Notes under the pieces: generated by a model | What the model was told of the DNA's origin: nothing | Database searches by the model: none | The model's input: only the letters and a program-made list of their open reading frames with translations | Translations under genes and position numbers: made by a program | Shown here: positions 25,945 through 33,492 of the stretch, in pieces | Layout: the number at the start of each line of letters is the position of its first letter | Position numbering within the stretch: position 1 is the first letter of the stretch | DNA from: Streptomyces seoulensis | GTDB lineage: Bacteria; Actinomycetota; Actinomycetes; Streptomycetales; Streptomycetaceae | Length of the DNA: 64,000 nt | Direction of reading: 5' to 3' | Assembly: GCF_022846655.1 (NCBI RefSeq) | Contig: NZ_AP025667.1 | Coordinates: forward strand, 2,579,001-2,643,000

Positions 25945-27093
25945 TCAGGTCCGCTGGAAGAACTCCACCTCCGCCAGCGCGACATGCCGGCCGGCGGACA
26001 GACCTACCGGGGAGGACAGCGTCAGCCGGATCGTGGTGACGTCGCTCATGCCCACGATGATCGTCTGCGACCCGGCCTTGTCGCTCAGGTCGATCTCCTT
26101 GCGCCGCACCCGGCCGTCCTTTGAGGTGACGTCCATGTCCAGATGGAGGGCGCGGGCCTGGGAGCGGTAGTCCTCGGCGTTCCTGGCCGGGCCGTTGGTG
26201 ACGAGCACGTCCACCAGGCGGAACGGTTTGGCGAAGGTGTACGTCACCGACGCTGTCTTGCCGGGAATCGCCCAGTAGCGGTTGGCGAGCCCGTCCGTGC
26301 TGAGCCGGGCCGGGTGCCCCGGAAGCTCGGCCGTCGCGGTGACGCGGGACGGGCTGACCGCCTTGGGCGTGCCCAGCTTGTCCCGCGTGTCCTCGATCAG
26401 GTTCCGCCCGGCCGGGAGCAGCAGGAACCCGGCCACGCCCAGCGCCAGCACCACCGCGAGGATGACCAGCAGCCGCACCAGCCGGCCGGAACCGCCGCGG
26501 GTACGCCGCCGGAACGGCCACACGGTGCGCCACCACGGCAGCCGCTCCGGCGCCGCCACGGCCGCGAGCGGCGCGGCGCACTTCCGGCAGAAACGCCGGT
26601 ACGCCGGGTTGGGCGTGCGGCAGACCGGACACGGGATGCCCGAGGTCTCCTCGTCCGCCGCGACCGGGCGTACCACCGGCCGGGGCGCGACCGCCTTGGC
26701 CGGCTTGACGGGCTGCGGGGCCACCGGGGGAGCCGGTGGCTCGGGGGGCGGGACGGCGGCCGTGCGGGGCGGGTCCGGGGTGGGCTCGGGAGCGACGGGC
26801 CGGGGAGCAGGCGCCACCGGGGCGGAGTCCACGGGAGCGGCGGGCTCGGGCGTCGGCACGGGGGCCGCGTCGGGCGGGTCCGCGTCCTCGGCCACCGGCT
26901 TGGGCTCGACGGCCCGTTCCGCTTCCGCGGGCGCGGGCGCGGGCGCGGGGGTGGGCGCGGGGGTGGGCACGGGGGCGGGCTCCGCGCCACGCCCCCGCGC
27001 CGACCCCTCCGACCAGCCGAGGTAGCTCCCGCAGTTCCAGCAGAAGTCGTCCGTCGCCTCGTTCGAAGCCCCGCAGGCGGGACACTCGCGCAT
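25945..27093 (-). CDS. cisA: CisA-like bitopic membrane protein of the contractile injection system
   Basis: 382 residues from ATG 27093. The N-terminal zinc ribbon (C4xxC7, C18xxC21) is followed by a ~110-residue Pro/Ala/Glu-rich linker. A second zinc ribbon (about 153-175; CPVC and CRKC), one membrane helix (about 204-228; LVRLLVILAVVLALGVAGFL) and an external beta-rich domain (about 235-382) resembling discoidin/glycan-binding jelly rolls complete it. It is the last gene of the CIS operon, 5 nt after the baseplate gene. In Streptomyces CIS work a membrane protein called CisA with one TM helix is needed for membrane attachment of the particles. Identity with CisA is inferred from position and topology. 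Confidence 0.7.
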   Translation of the reverse strand: MRECPACGASNEATDDFCWNCGSYLGWSEGSARGRGAEPAPVPTPAPTPAPAPAPAEAERAVEPKPVAEDADPPDAAPVPTPEPAAPVDSAPVAPAPRPVAPEPTPDPPRTAAVPPPEPPAPPVAPQPVKPAKAVAPRPVVRPVAADEETSGIPCPVCRTPNPAYRRFCRKCAAPLAAVAAPERLPWWRTVWPFRRRTRGGSGRLVRLLVILAVVLALGVAGFLLLPAGRNLIEDTRDKLGTPKAVSPSRVTATAELPGHPARLSTDGLANRYWAIPGKTASVTYTFAKPFRLVDVLVTNGPARNAEDYRSQARALHLDMDVTSKDGRVRRKEIDLSDKAGSQTIIVGMSDVTTIRLTLSSPVGLSAGRHVALAEVEFFQRT

Positions 27094-27098
27094 CTTCG

Positions 27099-27668
27099 TC
27101 ACTCTCCTTCGCCGGAGCCGGAGGGAGCGGCTGAGAGGACCTCCACCCGGCACCGTGTGTGCACCGGGCACAGTGCCCGGACCAGTTCATGGACGCGCGA
27201 CTCCTCGACCGTCGCCTCCCGGCCCGGCCACACCCGTACGACGATCTCGGCGTCCGGCGCGGGCGGCAGCTCGGTTCCTGGGGTGCGGGACCAGACGGCG
27301 GCGCCGTCGCCGACGACCTCGCCACGTACCCCGAGGATCAGGTCCAGCGCCTCCAGCAGGCCGCGCTTCGTGCCGCGTGACCGGTGCAGTTCCATCGCCC
27401 GCACCGTGGCCTCGCGGCGCAGCTCGACCGGCCAGCGCGGATCGTCCACCCCGCCCACCCAGGAGGCGAGCCAGGCCACGAAGTCGGCCGGGGCCACCCG
27501 CGGGTCGAGGTAGGCGGGCAGGTTGTCCAGGGTGCTGAACACCGGGGCCAGGACCGTGTCGAGGCCGGCGGTGAACCGCTGGGCGAAGTCGTCCTCCGCG
27601 TACAGCGCGGGCAGTTGCCCGCCGATCGGATGGCGGCTGGGCAGACCGGGGACGGCGGCCCGGCTCAT
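27099..27668 (-). CDS. cis12: Baseplate protein, phage tail protein I (gpI)-like
   Basis: 189 residues from ATG 27668, overlapping the upstream baseplate gene by 4 nt (ATGA). The pattern of P2 gpI/Afp12-type wedge proteins is visible: LPALYAEDDFAQRFTAGLD, then DNLPAYLDPRVAPADFVAWLASWVG and HRSRGTKRGLLEALDLILG. With Cis11 it forms the baseplate wedges around the spike. Afp-style numbering is by homology. Confidence 0.85.
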   Translation of the reverse strand: MSRAAVPGLPSRHPIGGQLPALYAEDDFAQRFTAGLDTVLAPVFSTLDNLPAYLDPRVAPADFVAWLASWVGGVDDPRWPVELRREATVRAMELHRSRGTKRGLLEALDLILGVRGEVVGDGAAVWSRTPGTELPPAPDAEIVVRVWPGREATVEESRVHELVRALCPVHTRCRVEVLSAAPSGSGEGE

Positions 27669-29617
27669 CCGCGGGCCTCCGGCTCCGCCGTGACGACCAC
27701 CTGGTGCTGGTACGGGAAGACCAGCGCACCCGCGCCGATGTCGACCCGGTCGACCGGTGTACCGCGCCGACCGGTCACCGGGTCGGCCGGGAACAGCCGG
27801 ATGTCCTCCACCAGGACGTCGCCCACGGCACGCTGGAGGACGCCGAACACCTCCCCGTACTGCACCGGCCGCCCGAACGGCCAGCCCGTACCGTCGGGAC
27901 CGCCGTGCAGCGGGTCCAGGTGGTCGTAGAGCGCGGCCAGTGCCGTGGCGCGCACCCGGTCCGCGACGGCGGCCGGCGCGGTGAGCCGGGCCACCACGGT
28001 GACGCCCTGGTAGACCGGCGGCTCCACGACGAGCCGGGTGCCGATCAGGCGCCGCTCGTCCAGCGCCCCGGTGATCGCGGCGAGCACCTGGTCGGACGGG
28101 ATGAGCTGCTCGAAGCGGACCCGGCCGTCGTCGTCGGGCACCGCGTCCGGCACCACCAGCACCCGTACCGCGCCCGGCCCGTCGGCGGGCAGGCAGCGCA
28201 CCCGGCGCACTGAGGGGGCCGCTTGCCGGGCGATGATCTCGTGGTCCTCGGCTGTCACCGCACGCTCCTGCATGCGCAGCGCCTGCGGGGCGCGCAGCCG
28301 GGCGTTGGCCACGGTCTCGCCCGCGACACCCCCGCGGGCCGCCTCCCGGTTGCCGACGCGGGCGATGTACGGCACCGAACTGCGCAGCACGTTGATGGCG
28401 CCACGCGCCACGTTGCCCGCGGGCCCGCCGCCGGTGCGGTAGCGGGCCACGCGCACCTGGGCACCCTTGGGCGGCACCGCGCCGCACACGCGCAGCGTGC
28501 CGTCGGGCTCGCGCAGGGCGGGCGCGAAGCCGAACTCGCCCGAGGTGGCGTCGACCCGCACATGCCGGTCCTCGGGCCCGGAGCGCCCGAAGTGCTCCAC
28601 GACCTGCCAGCGCTGCCAGCCGTCGGCCGAGGACACCTCCACCACGGGCGGCTCGCCGTCGAGCAGCACCGGTGGCCTCTCGAGGCGGAACGTCTGCCCC
28701 GCGACCCCCTCCGAGGCGCCGAGCGGCACGTCCGACACCGTCTCCGCGTGCTCCACCGTGATGGTGCCGCCCACGGTGAACACGGCGGCCTCCCGCACGG
28801 TCGGCGACTCGGAGTAGAACGGCTGGCCGGGTTCGGCCGGCACGACCCGGCAGCGCAGCCAGCCCGCCCGCGTCCCGCCGATCACGGACGCCGTGTGCGA
28901 AGCGGGCATGTGGACGGTGATCTCGCCGGGCCGGTTCAGCCCGCCCGTGGTGTCCTCGCCGGTCTCGCACCCCACCCAGCGCGACCCGTCCCACGCCTCC
29001 CAGGCCAGCGGCGGCTGGCGAGGGTCGACACCGACGCCCTCGACCCGGCTGTCCAGGCGGACGGCGATCACACAGCGCGGCACCGCCGTCGGCAGCCCGA
29101 ACAGCAGCGCGTCACCGGGCTCGGGCGTCGTCTGGAAGCAGGGCACGTCCCGGCCCTCGGAGAGCGCGTTCGTCCGGTCGGTCTGCTCGCCGCCGCGCGG
29201 CGCCGTCACCAGCCGGACCAACTCGCTGGGCACGATGCGCAGTTCCCCGGTCGTGGCGAAGACGACGGCGTCCTCGTCCTCGCCCGCCGCGGTCGTCACC
29301 TCCGTCCCGGCGGTCACCGTCACCGTCTCCGGCTGCGGGGCGGAGAGCCAGAAGTCGACCTCGGCGGCCGCCGCCGACGGCGGGAACAGCCGGATGCCCA
29401 ACAGGTCGAGAAAGGCCAGGTAGTTCTTCTCCGGCACCCGGTTGAGCCGGTACAGCAACTGGTCCACCAGATAGGCGAACGTCTCGATCAGCGTGACGCC
29501 GGGGTCCGACACGTTGTGGTCGGTCCACTCGGGCGCTCGCTGCTGCACATACCGTTTCGCCTCGTCGACGAGCTGCTGGAAGCGCCGGTCGTCCAGATTG
29601 GGGGAGGGCAGGACCAT
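27665..29617 (-). CDS. cis11: Baseplate assembly protein (gpJ/Afp11-like)
   Basis: 650 residues from ATG 29617, which shares its A with the stop of the gp25-like gene (TGATG). The N-terminus (LPSPNLDDRRFQQLVDEA ... TDHNVSDPGVTLIETFAYL) is characteristic of putative baseplate assembly proteins in eCIS clusters. The C-terminal half has the gpJ-like core (ERAVTAEDHEIIARQAAP) and ends in beta strands. It is the largest wedge component, linking the hub to the sheath ring, and sits between gp25-like and gpI-like genes as in Afp/PVC clusters. Confidence 0.9.
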   Translation of the reverse strand: MVLPSPNLDDRRFQQLVDEAKRYVQQRAPEWTDHNVSDPGVTLIETFAYLVDQLLYRLNRVPEKNYLAFLDLLGIRLFPPSAAAAEVDFWLSAPQPETVTVTAGTEVTTAAGEDEDAVVFATTGELRIVPSELVRLVTAPRGGEQTDRTNALSEGRDVPCFQTTPEPGDALLFGLPTAVPRCVIAVRLDSRVEGVGVDPRQPPLAWEAWDGSRWVGCETGEDTTGGLNRPGEITVHMPASHTASVIGGTRAGWLRCRVVPAEPGQPFYSESPTVREAAVFTVGGTITVEHAETVSDVPLGASEGVAGQTFRLERPPVLLDGEPPVVEVSSADGWQRWQVVEHFGRSGPEDRHVRVDATSGEFGFAPALREPDGTLRVCGAVPPKGAQVRVARYRTGGGPAGNVARGAINVLRSSVPYIARVGNREAARGGVAGETVANARLRAPQALRMQERAVTAEDHEIIARQAAPSVRRVRCLPADGPGAVRVLVVPDAVPDDDGRVRFEQLIPSDQVLAAITGALDERRLIGTRLVVEPPVYQGVTVVARLTAPAAVADRVRATALAALYDHLDPLHGGPDGTGWPFGRPVQYGEVFGVLQRAVGDVLVEDIRLFPADPVTGRRGTPVDRVDIGAGALVFPYQHQVVVTAEPEARG

Positions 29618-30039
29618 CAGTCGCCGACCACTTCCTCGACACCCTCCTCGGAGGGAATCGTGTAGAACGGAAACACCAGATTGCGCCGGTCGTTGGTGGA
29701 ACGCACCGTGTAGTGCACGTCTATGTAGAGCGTCCCGGCGTCCACCGCGTCGAAGGCCACCACGACGTCGTCCACGGAGATCCGCGGCTCCCACCGCTCC
29801 AGCGCCTCGCGCACCTGCTGCGCGACCCGCCCCGCCGTGGCGCCGTCACCCGGCGCGAACACGTAGTCGTGGATGCCGCAGCCGAACTCGGGCCGCATCG
29901 GCCGCTCGCCGGGCGCCGTGCCGAGGACCAGCCGGATCGCCTCCTCGATCTCCCGCGCCCGCTCCACCATGGCGATGCCGCCGGTGGGGCCGACCCGCAG
30001 CGGGAACGCCCAGCCACGGCCGATGAACCGCTCGCTCAC
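29617..30039 (-). CDS. cis9: GPW/gp25-like baseplate protein
   Basis: 140 residues from GTG 30039, overlapping the PAAR gene stop by 4 nt. The gp25 fold signature is clear: IEEAIRLVLGTAPGERPMRP followed by EFGCGIHDYVF. The EPR-like contact motif for the sheath/wedge appears in RWEPRIS. In T4, gp25 initiates sheath assembly on the baseplate, and the Afp9 homologue does the same. Confidence 0.92.
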   Translation of the reverse strand: MSERFIGRGWAFPLRVGPTGGIAMVERAREIEEAIRLVLGTAPGERPMRPEFGCGIHDYVFAPGDGATAGRVAQQVREALERWEPRISVDDVVVAFDAVDAGTLYIDVHYTVRSTNDRRNLVFPFYTIPSEEGVEEVVGD

Positions 30040-30356
30040 AGCAAGCCACCTATCTCCACGCTCAACTCACCCATCACGATCTGTGCCTGGCACGCCGTCT
30101 TGTCACCCATCCGCGCGGCGGGCAGCCCGCCGATCAGGACTCCCTGACCGGCCAACGCCATCGGGTCCGGCACGATCACGTTCAGCGGTCCGGTCGCCGC
30201 GTGCGGCGGGACCACGCACACGTGCAGGCTGCCCACGACCGCCGCCGGGCGGCCGCCGATCAGCACGGTCGCCACCCTCGCGGCGGCCGTGGGCGGCGGG
30301 GTGGTGATCCGGCCGCCATGGCTCGTCGGATCACCGGTACGGGCTGCGGCCGGCAT
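30036..30356 (-). CDS. cis10: PAAR-domain spike tip protein
   Basis: 106 residues from ATG 30356 (GAGGAG upstream); an ATG at 30383 is less likely. PAAR-type repeats: MPAAARTGDPTSHGG near the N-terminus, VLIGGRPAAVVGS in the middle and VLIGGLPAARMGDKTACQ near the C-terminus. PAAR proteins cap the VgrG spike with a conical, often metal-binding tip (His and Cys present) and may carry effectors. There is no C-terminal effector extension, so cargo is more likely loaded in the tube lumen. Confidence 0.9.
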   Translation of the reverse strand: MPAAARTGDPTSHGGRITTPPPTAAARVATVLIGGRPAAVVGSLHVCVVPPHAATGPLNVIVPDPMALAGQGVLIGGLPAARMGDKTACQAQIVMGELSVEIGGLL

Positions 30357-30400
30357 CGTGAACTCCTCGGTAATCGACAACAACAGGCATGCGGAGCGGC

Positions 30401-32221
30401 TCAGTTGATCCGGATGAGCTTGGCCTTCAGGACGCCCAGCAGGCCGCCGTCCACCTCGACGGACGAGCGCCCGGACACCGCCACCGCCCGGCCGGACACG
30501 GAGACCCGCGACTGGCCTTCGAGCACCACGCGGCGCCCCTTCAGGGTCACTTGGCCCTGCGGCGCGCTCAGGGTGATGTCCTGCTTGTCCATCACCATGG
30601 ACGTGCCCGCCTGCCCCGGCGACCGGTACACGGTCACCTCGATGCGGTCCTCGCGGTCGTCCATCCGCACCTCCAGGCGCTTGTCCGCCGTGACCAGACG
30701 CAGTCCCGACGGACCGGGCCGGGGCGCGTCGAGCAGCTCCAGCCGGTGCCCCGAACGCGACGCGAACGAACGCCGGTTGACCTTCCCGCTCGTCTTGTCG
30801 ACCAACGGCACGTCATGCTTGGACGGCTTGTCCACCCCGTTGTAGAGCCCGCCGAGGACGTACGGGCTGTCGAGCAGCCCCTGCTCGAACCCGACCAGCA
30901 CCTCGTCGTTGACCTCGGGGCTGACCACGCCGCCGCCGCCCTTGCCGCCCCACTGCACCGTACGTACCCAGTCCGAGACGTAGGTGTCGTCCAGCCAGGG
31001 GAACTTGAGCCGGACCGCACCCTGCTCCGCACCGTTCGGCTCACGCACGTCGGTGACCACGCCGATCGCCAGCCCCGGAATACGCGGACCGCGAGAGCCG
31101 CCTCCGGCACCGGTCAGCCCGGTCAGCGAGGGATCAGGGCGGGTGCTGACCCACAGGGTCGTCCGGTACCCGCCGTGCGGCTCCAGGACGTGCTGCACCG
31201 CCGTCGCCGTGTACCGCCCCGAGAACGCCGGGCCCACATTGCCCAGCGCGACCGGCTTGCCCGCGTGCAGCGCCGGATTGCCGGTGGTCAGCGCCTCCAG
31301 GTCACCGTACGAAGCGCTCACCTGCTCCGCCGTCGCCCGCGCCACCGCCGCCGCCTCGGCCTGCGTGCGGTACGGGGTGTCGGCCACCGTCACCTGGGTC
31401 TTCTTCCCGAACCGGTTCACCGACGCCGGATTAAGACCCGGTACGACCGTGCCGCTGGTGATGGACGCCTGCTCGGCCACCACCGCCCGCTTCGTGGTCG
31501 CGTCCCAACCGCGCACCTGCACCTTCTGCGCCGCGTCCGCCATCGACAGCGACGCCCGCAGCGCCAGCAGGTTCCGCCCGTACTCCAGCACCAGCGGACT
31601 GCGCGTCGCGGGCGTCGACGGAGCGGGCGCGCCGGACGCCTTCACCGGGCGGGTGAACTGCAGGACACCCTTGTCGTCCACCCGGACCTGCGCACCGCAC
31701 TCGGCCGCCAGATACTGCAGGAAGTCCCAGTCGGAGACGTTCGCCTGCGAAAGCTGCTTGTGCGTGACCGCGGGAGCCTCCACCTTGCCGCAGGCGAGCC
31801 CCGCCGAGGTGGCGACCTTGCGGACGATCGCCGCGGTCGTCATGTTCCGGTACGCCACCACCTTCCGGCCGCGCTGCAGCCGGTGCGCCTTGGAGTACGC
31901 CCGCACGACGGTGAACGTGCCGGTGCCGTCCCGGTCCAGCTCCAGCGCTGTCACCTCACCGCTGAACAGCGGCTCCCGCGCCTGGCCCTTCACCGTCACC
32001 ACCGACACGCGCAGCGGCGTGCCGATCGTGACGCCGGTCGCGGCGAGGAACTCGTGCTGCGGATCGCGGTAGGTGAGGACCGCCGTGTCCGGCAGCCCCA
32101 CGCTCTCCTCGACCACACAGCTCACGAGCTGCGTCGCCCAGGTCTGCGGCAGTTCTCCCGGTGCCTCGACCACCGGATCGGCCGCGAACGACCGGACGTC
32201 CCCCGACTCGGCAGCCGTCAC
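30401..32221 (-). CDS. cis8: VgrG-like spike protein (gp27/gp5 fusion)
   Basis: 606 residues from GTG 32221, with GAGGAG immediately upstream. The N-terminal gp27-like part (about 1-370) contains LSQANVSDWDFLQYLAAECG, a classic VgrG/Afp8 segment. The middle OB-fold (about 385-470; GVVTDVREPNGAEQGAVRLKFPW) is gp5-like. The C-terminal beta-helix (about 500-606) has repeating Val-Gly-type strands (VTLKGRRVVLEGQSRVSVSG). It forms the trimeric spike under the PAAR tip. The start overlaps the LysM gene stop by 4 nt. Confidence 0.92.
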   Translation of the reverse strand: MTAAESGDVRSFAADPVVEAPGELPQTWATQLVSCVVEESVGLPDTAVLTYRDPQHEFLAATGVTIGTPLRVSVVTVKGQAREPLFSGEVTALELDRDGTGTFTVVRAYSKAHRLQRGRKVVAYRNMTTAAIVRKVATSAGLACGKVEAPAVTHKQLSQANVSDWDFLQYLAAECGAQVRVDDKGVLQFTRPVKASGAPAPSTPATRSPLVLEYGRNLLALRASLSMADAAQKVQVRGWDATTKRAVVAEQASITSGTVVPGLNPASVNRFGKKTQVTVADTPYRTQAEAAAVARATAEQVSASYGDLEALTTGNPALHAGKPVALGNVGPAFSGRYTATAVQHVLEPHGGYRTTLWVSTRPDPSLTGLTGAGGGSRGPRIPGLAIGVVTDVREPNGAEQGAVRLKFPWLDDTYVSDWVRTVQWGGKGGGGVVSPEVNDEVLVGFEQGLLDSPYVLGGLYNGVDKPSKHDVPLVDKTSGKVNRRSFASRSGHRLELLDAPRPGPSGLRLVTADKRLEVRMDDREDRIEVTVYRSPGQAGTSMVMDKQDITLSAPQGQVTLKGRRVVLEGQSRVSVSGRAVAVSGRSSVEVDGGLLGVLKAKLIRIN

Positions 32222-32940
32222 AACTCCTCCTCGTACCCGGCGTCCCGCAGTCCGGGCACCACCAGCTCGGTCCCCGGCTCCAGCGCCATCGGGTCGTCTA
32301 TGCCGTTCGCCTCCGCGATGGCCCGCCAGGCCGTCGCGTCCCCGTACTCCCGCCAGGCGAGCATCGCCAGGCTGTCGCCCGCCACCAGCGTGTGCGTGCT
32401 GCGGGCCGTCCGCGCGCCCGAGGTGGGGTTCTGCCCCGGCGGGTCGACGCTCGCCTCCTCGATGGACAGCGAGCAGGTGGCCCGGAGCGGCTTCCCGTCC
32501 ACGTCGAACAGCGTGTACGACACCGACAGGCTGGACAGCACCCCGTCGAAGGACGTCGTACGCGCCGTGCCCCACTCGAACCGCACCCAGGGACTCGCCG
32601 GCTTCTTGCGGCCCAGGCTCGCCTGGGTCGGCACGCACGCCTTCATCAGCTTCTCCACGGCCTGCTCCACGGAGTTGTCGTGGGTGGCCGTGGCGTCCAG
32701 GAACACCTCCAGGCTCAGCACCCGCGGACCGCTGCCGACGAACTCCGGCAGCGCCGACTCGCCCGCCATGCGGGCCGGGGTGCGCCGCCACTCGGTGGAC
32801 TTGCTCAACTCCAGCGTGGAGGGGTTGAACTGCAGGTCGAGCCGCGCGAGCGTCCCGCCGGGCCGGGCGCCGACGGAGGCCGGCGGCTCCTTGAGCGTGA
32901 GCTGAGCCCTGGCCCGACTGGCGCGGCCCGATGGGGACAT
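32218..32940 (-). CDS. cis7: LysM-containing tube-baseplate adaptor (Afp7/gp53-like)
   Basis: 240 residues from ATG 32940 (AAGGAACG upstream). The N-terminal part (DLQFNPSTLELSKSTEW) and central beta domain (LSLEVFLDATATHDNSVEQA) match the CIS adaptor family. The C-terminal ~60 residues are a LysM module (THTLVAGDSLAMLAWREYGD ... WRAIAEANGID). In particles the LysM domain fixes the hub to the tube rather than binding peptidoglycan in the wall. An 81-nt spacer with a 7-bp tandem repeat precedes it. Confidence 0.88.
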   Translation of the reverse strand: MSPSGRASRARAQLTLKEPPASVGARPGGTLARLDLQFNPSTLELSKSTEWRRTPARMAGESALPEFVGSGPRVLSLEVFLDATATHDNSVEQAVEKLMKACVPTQASLGRKKPASPWVRFEWGTARTTSFDGVLSSLSVSYTLFDVDGKPLRATCSLSIEEASVDPPGQNPTSGARTARSTHTLVAGDSLAMLAWREYGDATAWRAIAEANGIDDPMALEPGTELVVPGLRDAGYEEEL

Positions 32941-32955
32941 GGGGCGTTCCTTCCT

Positions 32956-32983
32956 GGGAGACGGGAGACGGGAGACGGGAGAC
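32956..32983. repeat. Four perfect tandem copies of GGGAGAC
   Basis: 28 nt made of four head-to-tail heptamers in the 81-nt spacer between the second tube gene and the LysM gene of the CIS operon. It lies just upstream of the LysM gene's ribosome site. On the transcribed strand it reads GTCTCCC repeats. It may be slippage-prone or affect translation of the next gene; no known binding protein fits. Confidence 0.7.
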
Positions 32984-33021
32984 ACAGACGGGCCCGAGGG
33001 ACACGGACTGGCCCGGGGGAC

Positions 33022-33447
33022 CTAGGAGGGGACCAGCCCCTCGTGCGCGATCTCCAGCGTCTCCACCGCCGCCTGCGAGCTGGCCGGGTCGAACGACGGG
33101 CCCTGCCAGCGCACCGGCACGATCCCGTACACCTGCCAGCCGATGATCCGGCTCAGGTCGGGCCGCAGCGCCACGATCTCGCCGTCCTTGGGCTCCACCC
33201 TGCGCAGCGTCTCGTCCAGCCAGCGGCCGATCTTCGCCGTGTCGGCCGTGACCGGCCGGGTCAGGGTGATGTTCGACCAGGTGACCCGGCCCGGCAACTG
33301 CCAGGTGAACCCGTTGTTGCCGCCCTCCGCGTACGTCTCCATCTCGACCTGCGCGCCCATGCCGGAACACGTGTGGAAGGCGCCGAGGTCGTTGCCGCCG
33401 ATGGCGAGGCGGAAGAACACGCTCGTGGCGAAGATGTTGTCCGTCAT
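33022..33447 (-). CDS. cis1b: Phage tail tube protein (second tube/initiator paralogue)
   Basis: 141 residues. The gp19-like fold is recognisable (FFRLAIGGNDLGAFHTCSGM, then VTWSNITLTRPVTADTAKIG and ETLEIAHEGLVPS). It is distinct from the main tube protein at 37002-37442 and sits next to the LysM and spike genes, as Afp5 does, so it likely forms the first ring joining the hub to the tube. Confidence 0.88.
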   Translation of the reverse strand: MTDNIFATSVFFRLAIGGNDLGAFHTCSGMGAQVEMETYAEGGNNGFTWQLPGRVTWSNITLTRPVTADTAKIGRWLDETLRRVEPKDGEIVALRPDLSRIIGWQVYGIVPVRWQGPSFDPASSQAAVETLEIAHEGLVPS

Positions 33448-33492
33448 GCTGCTCGTGTTCCGTCCGTGGTGCGTTCGGTGGTGGCGTGGGGT

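Noticed and set aside
30389..32905. 838-codon plus-strand frame
   Set aside because: Shadow of the spike and LysM genes; Arg/His/Pro-rich without motifs.
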